Of a stretch of 64,000 nucleotides of DNA, positions 9,253-17,797 are shown piece by piece (position 1 is the first letter of the stretch; each line of letters opens with the position of its first letter). The stretch comes from Paenibacillus apiarius (GTDB lineage Bacteria > Bacillota > Bacilli > Paenibacillales > Paenibacillaceae). The notes under the pieces are model-generated. The model saw nothing but the letters and a program-made list of their open reading frames with translations, was not told where the DNA came from and did no database searches. A program made the position numbers and the translations under genes. The DNA is taken from NCBI RefSeq assembly GCF_017052585.1, contig NZ_JAFFHZ010000001.1, forward strand, positions 3,018,501-3,082,500, in the 5' to 3' direction.

Positions 9253-10446
9253 ATGTTTTCCAATTTGGACCTTGCCGTAGCTTTCATTTACGTGTGTCTT
9301 GGTTTAATCGGATTCGGAGTGCTGATTTTGCTCACGATGAAAGCACGCAGCATTATGTTGGAGCGGAAACGGGCGGCATTGCTGGAGAAGCATCAACCTT
9401 ATTTCGTGTACTTGCAGCGGCATATCGTTGATCCAGGCCCGTTCCAACCGCCGAAGGGACCGCTCAGCCCATTAGAAACACGAGTCATTCAGGATAAATT
9501 GATGGAGTGGATTGAAAAGTTCCGGGGAGCGCAGCGGCAGAAGCTGACCGCTCTGTGCGAGGACATAGGCCTCGTGCAGCTGGATAGGAAACAACTTGGC
9601 AGCATGTTCTATGCGAAGCAAATGAAGGCGGCTTATCGTCTGGGAGGCATGAGATCCGCGCAGGCGGTCGAGCCCTTGATTGAGCTGATGAAGCAGGAGA
9701 AAGACGGTCCGCTTCTGCATGTGCTGGCCCGTTCCGTTGCCAAGTGCGCGGAGCATCTGGACCAGTTATACGTCATGCTGCAGCAACTGACCCGTCACCG
9801 GAAAGGCAACTATTTGAATGCGGCCGAGGTGCTGGAGGAGACTTCCCTTGATGTGACGCCGCTGCTCATTCAATGTCTGGAGGACCGGGACCGCAATCTG
9901 GTGAAGACCGCATTGCTCGCTTTACGCGGGCAGACAGGCGTCTCTTTAACGCCTGCCCTGCTCCGGCTGGCTGACAGTGACGACCAAGAAATACGTTCCC
10001 TTGCAGTTAAAATACTTGTTCGTGCCGGCAATGTCCTCCCGGAGGAAACCATCAGCCAATGGTTGACCGATCCGGAAGGGGAAGTCCGTGCGGCTGTTGC
10101 AGAGTCGCTTGGACAATTGGGCCACGAAGGCAGCATACCGGCGCTGAAGCAAGCATTAACTGATTCCGAATGGTGGGTGCGGTATCACAGCGCGAAAAGC
10201 TTAGCCATGATGGGAGATGCGGGATTCCGGGCGCTGTGTGAGGCAGCGCTGGAACGAGATGATCCCTTCAAATCCGACATGGCCAAGGACCGTATTCACG
10301 AGGAGCTTCTGCGTGAGCATTTCTTCGCCAACCGGCGCAAGCATATACAGGGCGCTCATACGAAACAGTCGCTGTACGAGCAATATTTCGGCAAAGCGTC
10401 ATCCGTATCACACATTCGCGGCATAGGAGGCGATTATTCTGCTTAG
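9253..10446 (+). CDS. membrane-anchored HEAT-repeat protein
   Basis: 397 residues with a strong AAAGGAGG site. One N-terminal transmembrane helix (about 8-30) is followed by a cytosolic helical domain. HEAT/PBS-lyase-like repeats run from about residue 130 to 330 (for example EPLIELMKQEKDGPLLHVLA, TPLLIQCLEDRDRNLVKTAL and IPALKQALTDSEWWVRYHSA). HEAT solenoids are protein-binding scaffolds. Its place between the glycosidase-like gene and the synthase suggests it organises or gates the synthase at the membrane. The 3' end overlaps the probable start of the synthase gene, implying translational coupling. No enzymatic motif is seen. Confidence 0.8.
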   Translation: MFSNLDLAVAFIYVCLGLIGFGVLILLTMKARSIMLERKRAALLEKHQPYFVYLQRHIVDPGPFQPPKGPLSPLETRVIQDKLMEWIEKFRGAQRQKLTALCEDIGLVQLDRKQLGSMFYAKQMKAAYRLGGMRSAQAVEPLIELMKQEKDGPLLHVLARSVAKCAEHLDQLYVMLQQLTRHRKGNYLNAAEVLEETSLDVTPLLIQCLEDRDRNLVKTALLALRGQTGVSLTPALLRLADSDDQEIRSLAVKILVRAGNVLPEETISQWLTDPEGEVRAAVAESLGQLGHEGSIPALKQALTDSEWWVRYHSAKSLAMMGDAGFRALCEAALERDDPFKSDMAKDRIHEELLREHFFANRRKHIQGAHTKQSLYEQYFGKASSVSHIRGIGGDYSA

Positions 10447-11866
10447 AGATTTACTTCTCAACTACGGCTATTTCGCGATGTATTATGTCATCATCGTCAA
10501 CACTATATATTTCGGCATTATGCTCTTTTCATTGAAGAGCGTCTTCTCCATTGTGCGGAGAAAACGTTACGCGTTAAGCGGAAGCTTGGTGGGATCGGAG
10601 CACGTTCCGCCCGTATCCCTGCTCGTTCCGTCCTATAACGAAGAGCTGACTATTATTGAAAATGTCAGATCGTTGATGACGCTCAACTATCCGACGTATG
10701 AAGTCATCGTCATTAATGACGGATCGACGGATGAAACGATGAAGGTGCTTATCGACGAGTTCGAGTTGTACCGCATGGACAACTTGGCGGTTCGGTATTC
10801 GGTAAATTGCACCAAGATCAAGGCGATCTATCACAATCCGGAATATCCGCATTTGTATGTCATCGACAAGCTGAACGGCGGGAAGGCGGACTCGCTCAAT
10901 GCGGGCATCAATTTCTCGCATTATCCGCTCGTCTCGTCGATAGATGCGGATTCCTTGCTGGAGAAAGATTCGCTTATTCAAATGGCAACGATGTATATGT
11001 CCAATCCCGAAGAATACGTCGCCATCGGCGGCAACGTGCGTATCGCGAACGGCTGCACGATTGAGAACGGCACGGTGAAGGAAGTCCGCCTGCCGAAGAA
11101 GTGGTGGCCGATGTTCCAGACGTGCGAATATTTGAAGGCGTTCCTCGGCGGACGCATCGGGTGGAGCGCGATCAACGGACTCATTATTGTGTCCGGCGCG
11201 TTCGGCCTGTTCCGCAAAGACTACATTGTTAAAGTTGGCGGTTACCGCGGCGGTTATCCGGGTGAAGACATGAATATCATCATCAAGCTGCACCGCTACA
11301 TGTTGGAAAATAAATTGCCGTACCGCATTGCCTTCTGTCCGGAAGCTGTCTGCTGGACGCAGGCGCCGGACACCTATCATATCTTGTCCAATCAGCGCAA
11401 GCGCTGGGGACGGGGAAATTTGAAAAACATGATCGAGAATTATGATATGTCGTTCCGTCCGAAGTACAAAGTATTCGGCATGCTTTCGCTCCCGTATACG
11501 ATTATTTTCGAAGCGCTCAATCCGTACTTTAAAATTACGGGTCTACTATCTTTGATTGGTTACGCATTGTATGACATGACAAGCTGGAACATCGTCGGTG
11601 TGTTCCTGACCATCAACTTCCTGTCAGGGCTTCTGTTGGCTATTGGCTCGATATTGATTGAGGAGATCGCCTTTAAGCGCTATCCGAGAATTAGCGACAT
11701 GTTCCGTATGCTGGCCTTCAGCGTGCTCATGTTCTTCGGCTATCACCAGCTCGGGAGCTTATGGCGGATTCAGGGTCATATCCAATACTTTCAGAAGAAC
11801 AACTCTTGGGGCGCAATGACCCGTCAAAGCTGGAAGGAAAAGAGCGAGCAAGTGAAATCGGCCTGA
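10439..11866 (+). CDS. processive family 2 glycosyltransferase (polysaccharide synthase)
   Basis: Membrane synthase of the BcsA/HAS type. Motifs in order: VPSYNEE, VINDGSTDET, the DAD-type SSIDADS, GGYPGED, and the processive-enzyme motif QRKRW. There is one N-terminal transmembrane segment and about three or four C-terminal ones. No PilZ domain is present, so any cyclic di-GMP control must come from a partner. The first ATG is at 10478 but has no ribosome binding site. The frame is open upstream (LLRDLLLNYGYFA) and a strong GGAGG lies at 10426-10430, pointing to a rare CTG (10439) or ATT (10436) start overlapping the HEAT gene. With the nucleotide-sugar dehydrogenase downstream, a uronic-acid-containing polymer is likely. 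Confidence 0.85.
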   Translation: MLRDLLLNYGYFAMYYVIIVNTIYFGIMLFSLKSVFSIVRRKRYALSGSLVGSEHVPPVSLLVPSYNEELTIIENVRSLMTLNYPTYEVIVINDGSTDETMKVLIDEFELYRMDNLAVRYSVNCTKIKAIYHNPEYPHLYVIDKLNGGKADSLNAGINFSHYPLVSSIDADSLLEKDSLIQMATMYMSNPEEYVAIGGNVRIANGCTIENGTVKEVRLPKKWWPMFQTCEYLKAFLGGRIGWSAINGLIIVSGAFGLFRKDYIVKVGGYRGGYPGEDMNIIIKLHRYMLENKLPYRIAFCPEAVCWTQAPDTYHILSNQRKRWGRGNLKNMIENYDMSFRPKYKVFGMLSLPYTIIFEALNPYFKITGLLSLIGYALYDMTSWNIVGVFLTINFLSGLLLAIGSILIEEIAFKRYPRISDMFRMLAFSVLMFFGYHQLGSLWRIQGHIQYFQKNNSWGAMTRQSWKEKSEQVKSA

Positions 11867-11924
11867 TAGTCAGGCCGATGTTCAACATTAACGTAACGAT
11901 GAGGAAAGGTGGTATTAACCGTTT

Positions 11925-12728
11925 ATGCTGACTACTATTGAACAGCAATCCGAATTCGTTCCGTCTTTCAAACAGACGGTGCACCATCTCTGTTCGAACG
12001 ACCCCGAGCATCAATTAGGAATCATCTTCATTCATGCCGGGACGATGGGCCGAGCGTGGGAAGGAGAAATAAGCGCTTGGCTGAAAGCGGAGCGCACACT
12101 TTCATTCGAGCTGATGGTCGATGATTCGCATCACCTGATTGCGGTTCTGCTGCGGCGGGCGGCTCTTGATGAAACGCATTATTATGCGCTCCAGTTAAAG
12201 ATGCTGCTTGAACAGAAGTTCGCCGGCCAGCCGATCGTATGCGCGGTTGCCGCCGTTGCCGATGCCGCGGAGATTGAGGAGCTGATCGAAGGCCGCTTGG
12301 CCGAATTGACGGTCGGGGGCGCCTATTCCGATATCCGGGTGCTGCATGATGAGCTGCGGCCGATGGATGCCAGACGGATTCTGGTGGTCGACCACGACGA
12401 GAGCGTACGCGAATTTCTGAACATATGGCTTACGATGCAGGGGTACGAAGTGCATGAAGCGGAAGATGCCTATTCCGCTTTGGACCGCATCCATTCCGAG
12501 CCGTTTGATCTCATATTAACCGAGTTGAATTTATATGGAATTAATGGTTTGCCGTTTATTTCTCACATTCAGAAGATGAATCTGAACCCTGCTCCGAAAA
12601 TCGTCATTCTGTCCGAACAGCGGGTGGAGCAGACAATAGACTACTGCTATCAGCAAGGCGTTAGCGACTACATTACGAAGCCGTTCTCGCCCGTTGAATT
12701 AGATGAAAGACTCAGTCGTTGCTTCTAG
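11925..12728 (+). CDS. pseudo-receiver protein with possible degenerate GGDEF-like N-terminal domain
   Basis: 267 residues. Residues 151-267 form a clear receiver domain (RILVVDHDES, switch Ser230, Lys252 in YITKPF). The phosphorylated Asp is replaced by Glu200 (LILTELNLYGING), and the second residue of the acidic pair is His157. Glu at this site often mimics the phosphorylated state, so the domain is probably not controlled by a kinase. Residues about 30-115 (GIIFIHAG, then FELMVDDSHHLIAVLL, then VCAVAAVA) loosely follow the order of a GGDEF domain with the GGDEF motif lost, as in the receptor YdaK; this part is a tentative reading. There is no DNA-binding output domain. It lies inside the exopolysaccharide unit, so it probably acts on the synthase. 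Confidence 0.75.
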   Translation: MLTTIEQQSEFVPSFKQTVHHLCSNDPEHQLGIIFIHAGTMGRAWEGEISAWLKAERTLSFELMVDDSHHLIAVLLRRAALDETHYYALQLKMLLEQKFAGQPIVCAVAAVADAAEIEELIEGRLAELTVGGAYSDIRVLHDELRPMDARRILVVDHDESVREFLNIWLTMQGYEVHEAEDAYSALDRIHSEPFDLILTELNLYGINGLPFISHIQKMNLNPAPKIVILSEQRVEQTIDYCYQQGVSDYITKPFSPVELDERLSRCF

Positions 12729-12762
12729 ACATAAAAAATAGAAAGTATGGAAGGTGGAACCT

Positions 12763-14127
12763 GTGAACATGTATGCTGCTAATTTGAAACATGCCATCGA
12801 ACACAAAACGTCTGTCGTCGGAGTGATTGGTCTCGGTTATGTCGGTCTGCCGCTTGCTGTCGAGATGTGCAAACAAGGATTTCAGGTAGTCGGGATCGAT
12901 TTGGACCCTGCCAAAATTGAGAAGATTCATGCAGGTCACTCTTATATTAAAGATGTGAGCGATGAAACCTTGATGGAGTGCATGAACACAGGAAGATTGT
13001 TTGCTACGAGCGATTACAGCCATATTCAATTGCTGAACGCGGTCAGCATCTGCGTCCCTACTCCGCTGAGCGAGAATCAGGATCCGGACACTTCATATAT
13101 TACGCGGGTTGTTGAACAGTTGAAGCGTTATATGAAAAAAGGGCTGATGATTACGCTGGAAAGCACGACGTATCCGGGAACGACGGAGGAGCTCATCCAA
13201 AGGGAAATCGAAGCGCTCGGGTATCGTGCGGGTGAAGATTTCTTCCTGTGCTTCTCGCCGGAACGTGTCGATCCGTCCAACGAAAAGTATAATACGTTCA
13301 ATACGCCGAAAGTGATAGGCGGCGCGACGCCGGCATGCTTGGAGCTTGGGACCGCTCTGTACGGACACATCGTGGAATCCGTCGTTCCGGTATCTTCCAC
13401 GAAGGTGGCGGAAATGTCGAAGCTGCTTGAGAACACGTTCCGCAGCGTGAACATCGCATTCATCAATGAAATGGCGATGATGTGCGATCGGATGTGCATC
13501 GACATTTGGGAGGTCATCGATGCGGCTGCGACGAAGCCATTCGGCTTCATGCCGTTCTATCCAGGTCCGGGAATCGGCGGACACTGCATCCCGCTTGATC
13601 CGATGTACTTGTCCTGGAAAGCGAAGGGCTTCCGCTTCTACAGCAAGTTTATTGATATCGCCCAAGCGACCAATGCCAATATGCCGTACCATGTGATGGA
13701 GAAGACGTCCCGGATTCTGAATGATGGCTCGAAATCGCTTAAAAATTCGAAAATATTAATTCTCGGCATGGCCTATAAACCGAATATTGATGATTTGCGG
13801 GAATCCCCGGGTCTTGAAATCTATGAGTTGTTCAAGGCGAGCGGCGCTCAAGTCGATTATTACGATCCGCATGCAATTCACTTTAGAAATAAGACAGGCA
13901 AGACGGTGTGCACAATCGACTACGACCTAGCGGCCTTCAAAACGTATGACTGCATGGTGCTGATTACGAATCATCAATCGTTTGATTATGAAGAACTCGC
14001 TGATTTGAACATCCCGATTTTGGATACCCGCAACGCCTTCAAAGGTATTAAACGGCCGCACATTTACAAGTTGGGCTATACGGTGCAGCCAAGCCTCAAT
14101 GAATGGGAAGAGGCTGTTCTTGTCTAA
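12763..14127 (+). CDS. nucleotide-sugar 6-dehydrogenase (UDP-glucose or UDP-HexNAc type)
   Basis: About 454 residues. The N-terminal Rossmann motif is VIGLGYVGLPLAVEM; ESTTYPGTT lies in the middle domain, and the catalytic Cys is in GIGGHCIPLDP. These mark the UDP-glucose/UDP-GlcNAc/UDP-ManNAc dehydrogenase family, which oxidises C6 of a UDP-sugar to the uronate with two NAD+. The SFSPERVDPSN-like segment (CFSPERVDPSN) resembles the WbpA/WecC branch, so an N-acetylated sugar is possible. It probably supplies the donor for the GT2 synthase. GTG 12763 is preferred because AAGGTGG lies at the right distance; GTG 12754 is an in-frame alternative. It overlaps the next gene by a few bases. Confidence 0.85.
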   Translation: MNMYAANLKHAIEHKTSVVGVIGLGYVGLPLAVEMCKQGFQVVGIDLDPAKIEKIHAGHSYIKDVSDETLMECMNTGRLFATSDYSHIQLLNAVSICVPTPLSENQDPDTSYITRVVEQLKRYMKKGLMITLESTTYPGTTEELIQREIEALGYRAGEDFFLCFSPERVDPSNEKYNTFNTPKVIGGATPACLELGTALYGHIVESVVPVSSTKVAEMSKLLENTFRSVNIAFINEMAMMCDRMCIDIWEVIDAAATKPFGFMPFYPGPGIGGHCIPLDPMYLSWKAKGFRFYSKFIDIAQATNANMPYHVMEKTSRILNDGSKSLKNSKILILGMAYKPNIDDLRESPGLEIYELFKASGAQVDYYDPHAIHFRNKTGKTVCTIDYDLAAFKTYDCMVLITNHQSFDYEELADLNIPILDTRNAFKGIKRPHIYKLGYTVQPSLNEWEEAVLV

Positions 14128-15058
14128 TAAAGACAAGGTGTCCGCGCGTCCGAGCGCGCGGGTTATGAAGCGTTACATCCTGTCTAGACATAAGCAATGG
14201 GTGACACTCATTCTGTTGCTGTGTTACTTTGCCGTGACGCCGCTCTTGTTTCATTCCGCGGGAACGAAGCAGACGAAGGCGACATGGCTGTGGGACACCG
14301 AGTGGATGCGTGACAACCCGGATGAGGTCGTCTCGTTCAGCCAAGACAATGAGGTCGATTTAATATTCGTGCAGATTAGCACTGACGTGAAGGAGGTGGA
14401 ATACCGTCAATTTATTCGAAAAGCGCGCGAGGCTGGCATTGATGTTCACGCTCTAAACGGGAGTCCGGAGTGGGCGCGGGCCGATAAGCAGGAAGAGGGC
14501 GCGGAATTCATCCGTTGGGTTGCCAGCTTCAATGAACAAGCCGGGCCGGAAGAGCGGTTTACAGGCATCCATCTCGATGTGGAGCCGTATCTGCTGCGAG
14601 GCTGGAAGCGGGATCAAAGCCGGATTGTGCGCGAATGGTCGCACAATATGACCCGCTGGCTAAGCGAGGCCCGTGCAGCAGGCTTGTACATTGCGGCAGA
14701 CGTTCCTTTCTGGCTCCATCGCATTGAAACGTCAGAAGGAGGGGGCAGCCTCGGCGAATGGATGCTGGAGCGCTTCGATTCGCTTGCCATTATGGCCTAC
14801 CGGGATCATTCGGATTCCATTTACGATTTGGCAATCGATATGCTCGCACAAGCAGAAAAGGCGAACAAGAAGATTCTGATCGGCGTTGAGCTCGGCAAGA
14901 CGGATGAAGGCGACTTCGTCACCTTTCATGGCAAGTCCGTGAACTATTTTGAAGAACATTTGCAGGAGGTAGGGCGGCAAAGTGTCGACCATCCGTCTTA
15001 CGGAGGGGTTGCCGTGCATCACCTGCGAGCTTGGTATGAAAAAGTAAATCCTGAATGA
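14120..15058 (+). CDS. membrane-anchored TIM-barrel-like protein closing the exopolysaccharide unit
   Basis: Reads as a single-pass anchored protein: positively charged N-terminus, one hydrophobic helix (WVTLILLLCYFAVTPLLF), then an extracellular domain of about 260 residues. The motif TGIHLDVEPYLL resembles the acidic active-site strand of GH18-like barrels, and IAADVPFW, SLAIMAYRDHS and KILIGVELG look like further barrel strands. I do not recognise a named family; polymer hydrolysis or modification outside the cell is inference. TTG 14120 is preferred because GAAGAGG lies just upstream; ATG 14099 in the same frame lacks a site. It overlaps the dehydrogenase gene by 8 bases and ends at a strong terminator. 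Confidence 0.7.
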   Translation: MSNKDKVSARPSARVMKRYILSRHKQWVTLILLLCYFAVTPLLFHSAGTKQTKATWLWDTEWMRDNPDEVVSFSQDNEVDLIFVQISTDVKEVEYRQFIRKAREAGIDVHALNGSPEWARADKQEEGAEFIRWVASFNEQAGPEERFTGIHLDVEPYLLRGWKRDQSRIVREWSHNMTRWLSEARAAGLYIAADVPFWLHRIETSEGGGSLGEWMLERFDSLAIMAYRDHSDSIYDLAIDMLAQAEKANKKILIGVELGKTDEGDFVTFHGKSVNYFEEHLQEVGRQSVDHPSYGGVAVHHLRAWYEKVNPE

Positions 15059-15064
15059 AACGGA

Positions 15065-15091
15065 ACGGAGCGGCTCAGCCGCTCCGTTTTG
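15065..15091 (+). terminator. rho-independent terminator of the exopolysaccharide unit
   Basis: Perfect 11-base inverted repeat (ACGGAGCGGCT / AGCCGCTCCGT) followed by TTTTGTTGTTT, 7 bases after the stop codon at 15058. Confidence 0.9.
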
Positions 15092-15169
15092 TTGTTTCGT
15101 TCGTTTTTGGGATGAGAGGAAATCGCTGTTGATTAGAGGGCAACAAGATGTTGCGGAGAGAGTGAGGAG

Positions 15170-15355
15170 ATGGCACTGAACATAGAGCTGAACATACCGC
15201 TGGACTTGCGGGATCTGCTTGGACGGAGCGTGCTTTGTTCCCTGGCTGCAACGTATATCCCATTTTCACTGGCGAATATCGCGGATATTGACAGCTACCA
15301 GATCGGTTATCGAATAGATGGGCTTAACGACTGGCACGCTTCCTGCTCTTCCTGA
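15170..15355 (+). CDS. small hypothetical protein
   Basis: 61 codons starting at ATG 15170 with a GAGGAG-like site very close to the start. The product (ending GYRIDGLNDWHASCSS) has no recognised domain and looks like it could be the truncated start of a longer protein. It sits alone between the terminator at 15065 and the gene at 15456. It may not be expressed. Confidence 0.3.
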   Translation: MALNIELNIPLDLRDLLGRSVLCSLAATYIPFSLANIADIDSYQIGYRIDGLNDWHASCSS

Positions 15356-15455
15356 TGCGGAGGGAGAGTAAATATAGGCAACAATCGACATAGTTGCCAC
15401 ACCTCTTATCTTCGTGGTTCAATATAAAATAGAACGAAGCAAAGGAGCGAGTCAC

Positions 15456-15779
15456 ATGGGATTTCAGACAGAATTCAATTCCGTTTGCAAGTTTAAGACC
15501 GAACAGGAGCTGTATGAGCTGCTCGAATACGGCCGCGGCAAGATGAAGAAGCAGGGCTTTCGCGTGTTCCCTGCAGGCCAGAAGGTAATGGCGTATACGC
15601 CGGACAATACGGCGGTCGCGATTGTCAAAATCGTGGCCTCCATTGCCGAGATTAACTTCCAAGGCGAAGAAGTGACCGAAGTGGAGATGGAGCTGGTCCG
15701 CAAGCTGAATGAAGAAGAATCCCGGGTACAGACCGCGCTTGCGCACGAGATGTTCTTCGGAGATCCGAACCGGAAATAA
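15456..15779 (+). CDS. conserved-looking hypothetical protein, 107 aa
   Basis: Starts at ATG 15456 with AAAGGAG eight bases upstream; the frame is open from 15414 but without a start signal. The soluble protein mixes helices and short strands (ELYELLEYGRGKMKKQGFRVF, AVAIVKIVASIAEINF) and ends in a charged helix. No cysteine pairs, membrane segment or known catalytic motif are seen. The function is not recognised. It is probably a single-gene unit. Confidence 0.65.
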   Translation: MGFQTEFNSVCKFKTEQELYELLEYGRGKMKKQGFRVFPAGQKVMAYTPDNTAVAIVKIVASIAEINFQGEEVTEVEMELVRKLNEEESRVQTALAHEMFFGDPNRK

Positions 15780-15868
15780 ATGATCGTCACGGAAGCACCG
15801 GAAGCCAGATGGGCGGAAGGGGCTTCTTTTGCATTCATTTACATTAAGCCTCAGGAGGGTGTAAACAC

Positions 15869-16576
15869 ATGAAATTTACCGTATCTGAACAAGTATTCGA
15901 GGCATTGCCAAATGTATGCTTTGGCATCGTTGTTGCTAAAGGAATTGACAATACGAAGGTCTACCCTGAAATCGAGCAGCGTCTGCAGCAGAGTATCGCT
16001 CAAGTGGAAGCGAAGTTCCAAGAGGTCCTCGCCAAACAATCGGAAGAGATTGCGCCGTACCGCGATGCGTTCCAGGCGCTTGGCTTCAATCCGAACAAGT
16101 TCATGAGTTCAATTGAAGCAATGGCCTCGCGCATTGAGAAGAAGAAAGGCTTTCCGAGCATTAACCCGGCAGTCGATCTGGGCAATGCCATCTCCTTGAA
16201 ATATCTCGTTCCGATGGGAGCGCATGATATGGAGCAGGCCGAAGAGGACATTTGCGTGCGTTTTGCCAAGGCGGATGATACGTTCGTGCCGTTCGGTCTT
16301 GGACAAGCGGATGCGGAATCGCCAGATGAAGGGGAACTGGTCTATGCCGTGGGCGATCAGATTAAGACCCGCCGTTGGATCTGGCGGCAAAGCGAGCTAG
16401 GCAAGATTACTTCAGACAGCCGCCACATCTTCTTTCCGATTGACGGGTTCATGGGCCGTAATGACGCTCAGGTTGCCGGCGCAAGAGAAGAGCTGGCAGA
16501 GTGGCTGCAAGCGCAATTTGGCTGTGCGGTTCTAAACGGATGGGTAGACCGCAATAATCGGGAAATGGAGCTGTAG
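15869..16576 (+). CDS. B3/B4 domain protein (tRNA-synthetase editing-domain relative)
   Basis: 235 residues matching the stand-alone B3/4 family, related to the B3/B4 domain of the phenylalanyl-tRNA synthetase beta chain, which edits mischarged tRNA. Visible family features are NPAVDLGNAISLKYLVPMGAHD in the middle and VYAVGDQIKTRRWIWRQS in the C-terminal half. It has no catalytic synthetase domain, so a free-standing editing or RNA-binding role is plausible but unproven. Start at ATG 15869 behind AGGAGGGTG. It appears monocistronic. Confidence 0.75.
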   Translation: MKFTVSEQVFEALPNVCFGIVVAKGIDNTKVYPEIEQRLQQSIAQVEAKFQEVLAKQSEEIAPYRDAFQALGFNPNKFMSSIEAMASRIEKKKGFPSINPAVDLGNAISLKYLVPMGAHDMEQAEEDICVRFAKADDTFVPFGLGQADAESPDEGELVYAVGDQIKTRRWIWRQSELGKITSDSRHIFFPIDGFMGRNDAQVAGAREELAEWLQAQFGCAVLNGWVDRNNREMEL

Positions 16577-16673
16577 GCGCACTCGGCGAACGTAGGTCAG
16601 GCTAAGCACTCCTTATAATGGTTACGCTAGGAAGAAATGGCGCGCTGGCGCTAACAAAGGAGCCTGATGGAAC

Positions 16674-17675
16674 ATGCTTGTGCGCTTCGGTTATGTGGCG
16701 ATGTCGATGACGGTGCAGAATGCGTCCCCGTCCCGTACGATGACGTATGCGAATTTCAGCAAATTGGACGACCGGGAGGCCGGCCTGCGGCGCTTGGAGC
16801 GGCTGGCGGAGGCAAACCTGCATAACACGCTGCGCCTGTTGAAGCATAACCGCGCACATGACATTGAGGTGTATCGGTTTTCCTCGAAGCTCATTCCGTT
16901 GTCTACGCATGAAGCCTTGAACGATTGGGATCCATTTCCTGCGCTTGCCGAGGCATTTGCAGAAGTCGGGACCTACGTCAATAAGCATGGAATGAGGGTG
17001 TCGTTTCATCCGGATCATTTCACCGTGCTCAGCACGCCGCGTGAGGAAGTGTTGCGGAAGTCTGTCACCGATCTGGAATATCACCTTCGGATGCTGGAAG
17101 CGATGGGGCTTGATGCGCGGGCGAAAAACAACATTCACATCGGCGGCGCATACGGCGATAAGCAGGCAGCGGGCGAGCGCTTCGTGGCGAACTTCCGGAT
17201 GCTGCCGGAAGCGATAGCGCGGCGCATGACGCTCGAAAATGACGACAAGACGTTCAATGCGCCGGAGACGCTGGCGATTTGCGAGGAGCTCGGCGTTCCT
17301 ATGGTGCTCGATATTCATCATCAATGGGTGAACAATGACGGCGAGAATATGGCGGAGCTATGGCCGCGCATCGCGCAGACGTGGGAGACAAATTATGGAC
17401 AGGCGGATGCCCCGAAGCAAGATCCGCTTCCGCCGAAGATTCACGTGTCCAGCCCGAAGAGCGAGAAGGATATACGCGGGCATGCGGATGACGTGGAAGT
17501 TGAGCCGCTGCTCGCATTTTTGCGGACTGCCGCGAGGCATACGGAACGGCTGGATGTCATGCTGGAGGCGAAGCGGAAGGACGAGGCGCTGCTAAAGCTG
17601 ATGCAGGATCTGGCTGCTTATGCGGATGAAGGAGTCACACTGGTAAATCAGGCGAGCGTCCGTATCGCTCCTTAA
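16674..17675 (+). CDS. uvsE: UV damage endonuclease UvsE
   Basis: 333 residues of the UvdE/UvsE family, a metal-dependent TIM-barrel nuclease that nicks DNA 5' to UV photoproducts and starts alternative excision repair. The sequence shows the family opening VRFGYVAMSM, then HNTLRLLKHN, YRFSSKLIPL, the metal-ligand stretch MRVSFHPDHF, HIGGAYGDK, LENDDKTF, VLDIHHQWVN and KIHVSSPKS. It is full length for the family. AAAGGAG lies upstream of ATG 16674. The fabI gene follows but has its own ribosome binding site and a 122-base gap. Confidence 0.92.
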   Translation: MLVRFGYVAMSMTVQNASPSRTMTYANFSKLDDREAGLRRLERLAEANLHNTLRLLKHNRAHDIEVYRFSSKLIPLSTHEALNDWDPFPALAEAFAEVGTYVNKHGMRVSFHPDHFTVLSTPREEVLRKSVTDLEYHLRMLEAMGLDARAKNNIHIGGAYGDKQAAGERFVANFRMLPEAIARRMTLENDDKTFNAPETLAICEELGVPMVLDIHHQWVNNDGENMAELWPRIAQTWETNYGQADAPKQDPLPPKIHVSSPKSEKDIRGHADDVEVEPLLAFLRTAARHTERLDVMLEAKRKDEALLKLMQDLAAYADEGVTLVNQASVRIAP

Positions 17676-17797
17676 TAGACTTGATACTTGAAAATCAAGC
17701 GAAAATACGATACGTTGGACAAAGAACGTTTACCGCATTCTTTTCATTCTGCAAAGAAAAGGAAGATTGTGTGTGGCGAGAGGAGGATAACAATACG

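Noticed and set aside
17680-17699. Inverted repeat CTTGAT/ATCAAG upstream of fabI as a FapR operator
   Set aside because: It does not match the TTAGTACCT-type FapR site; kept only as a note under fabI.
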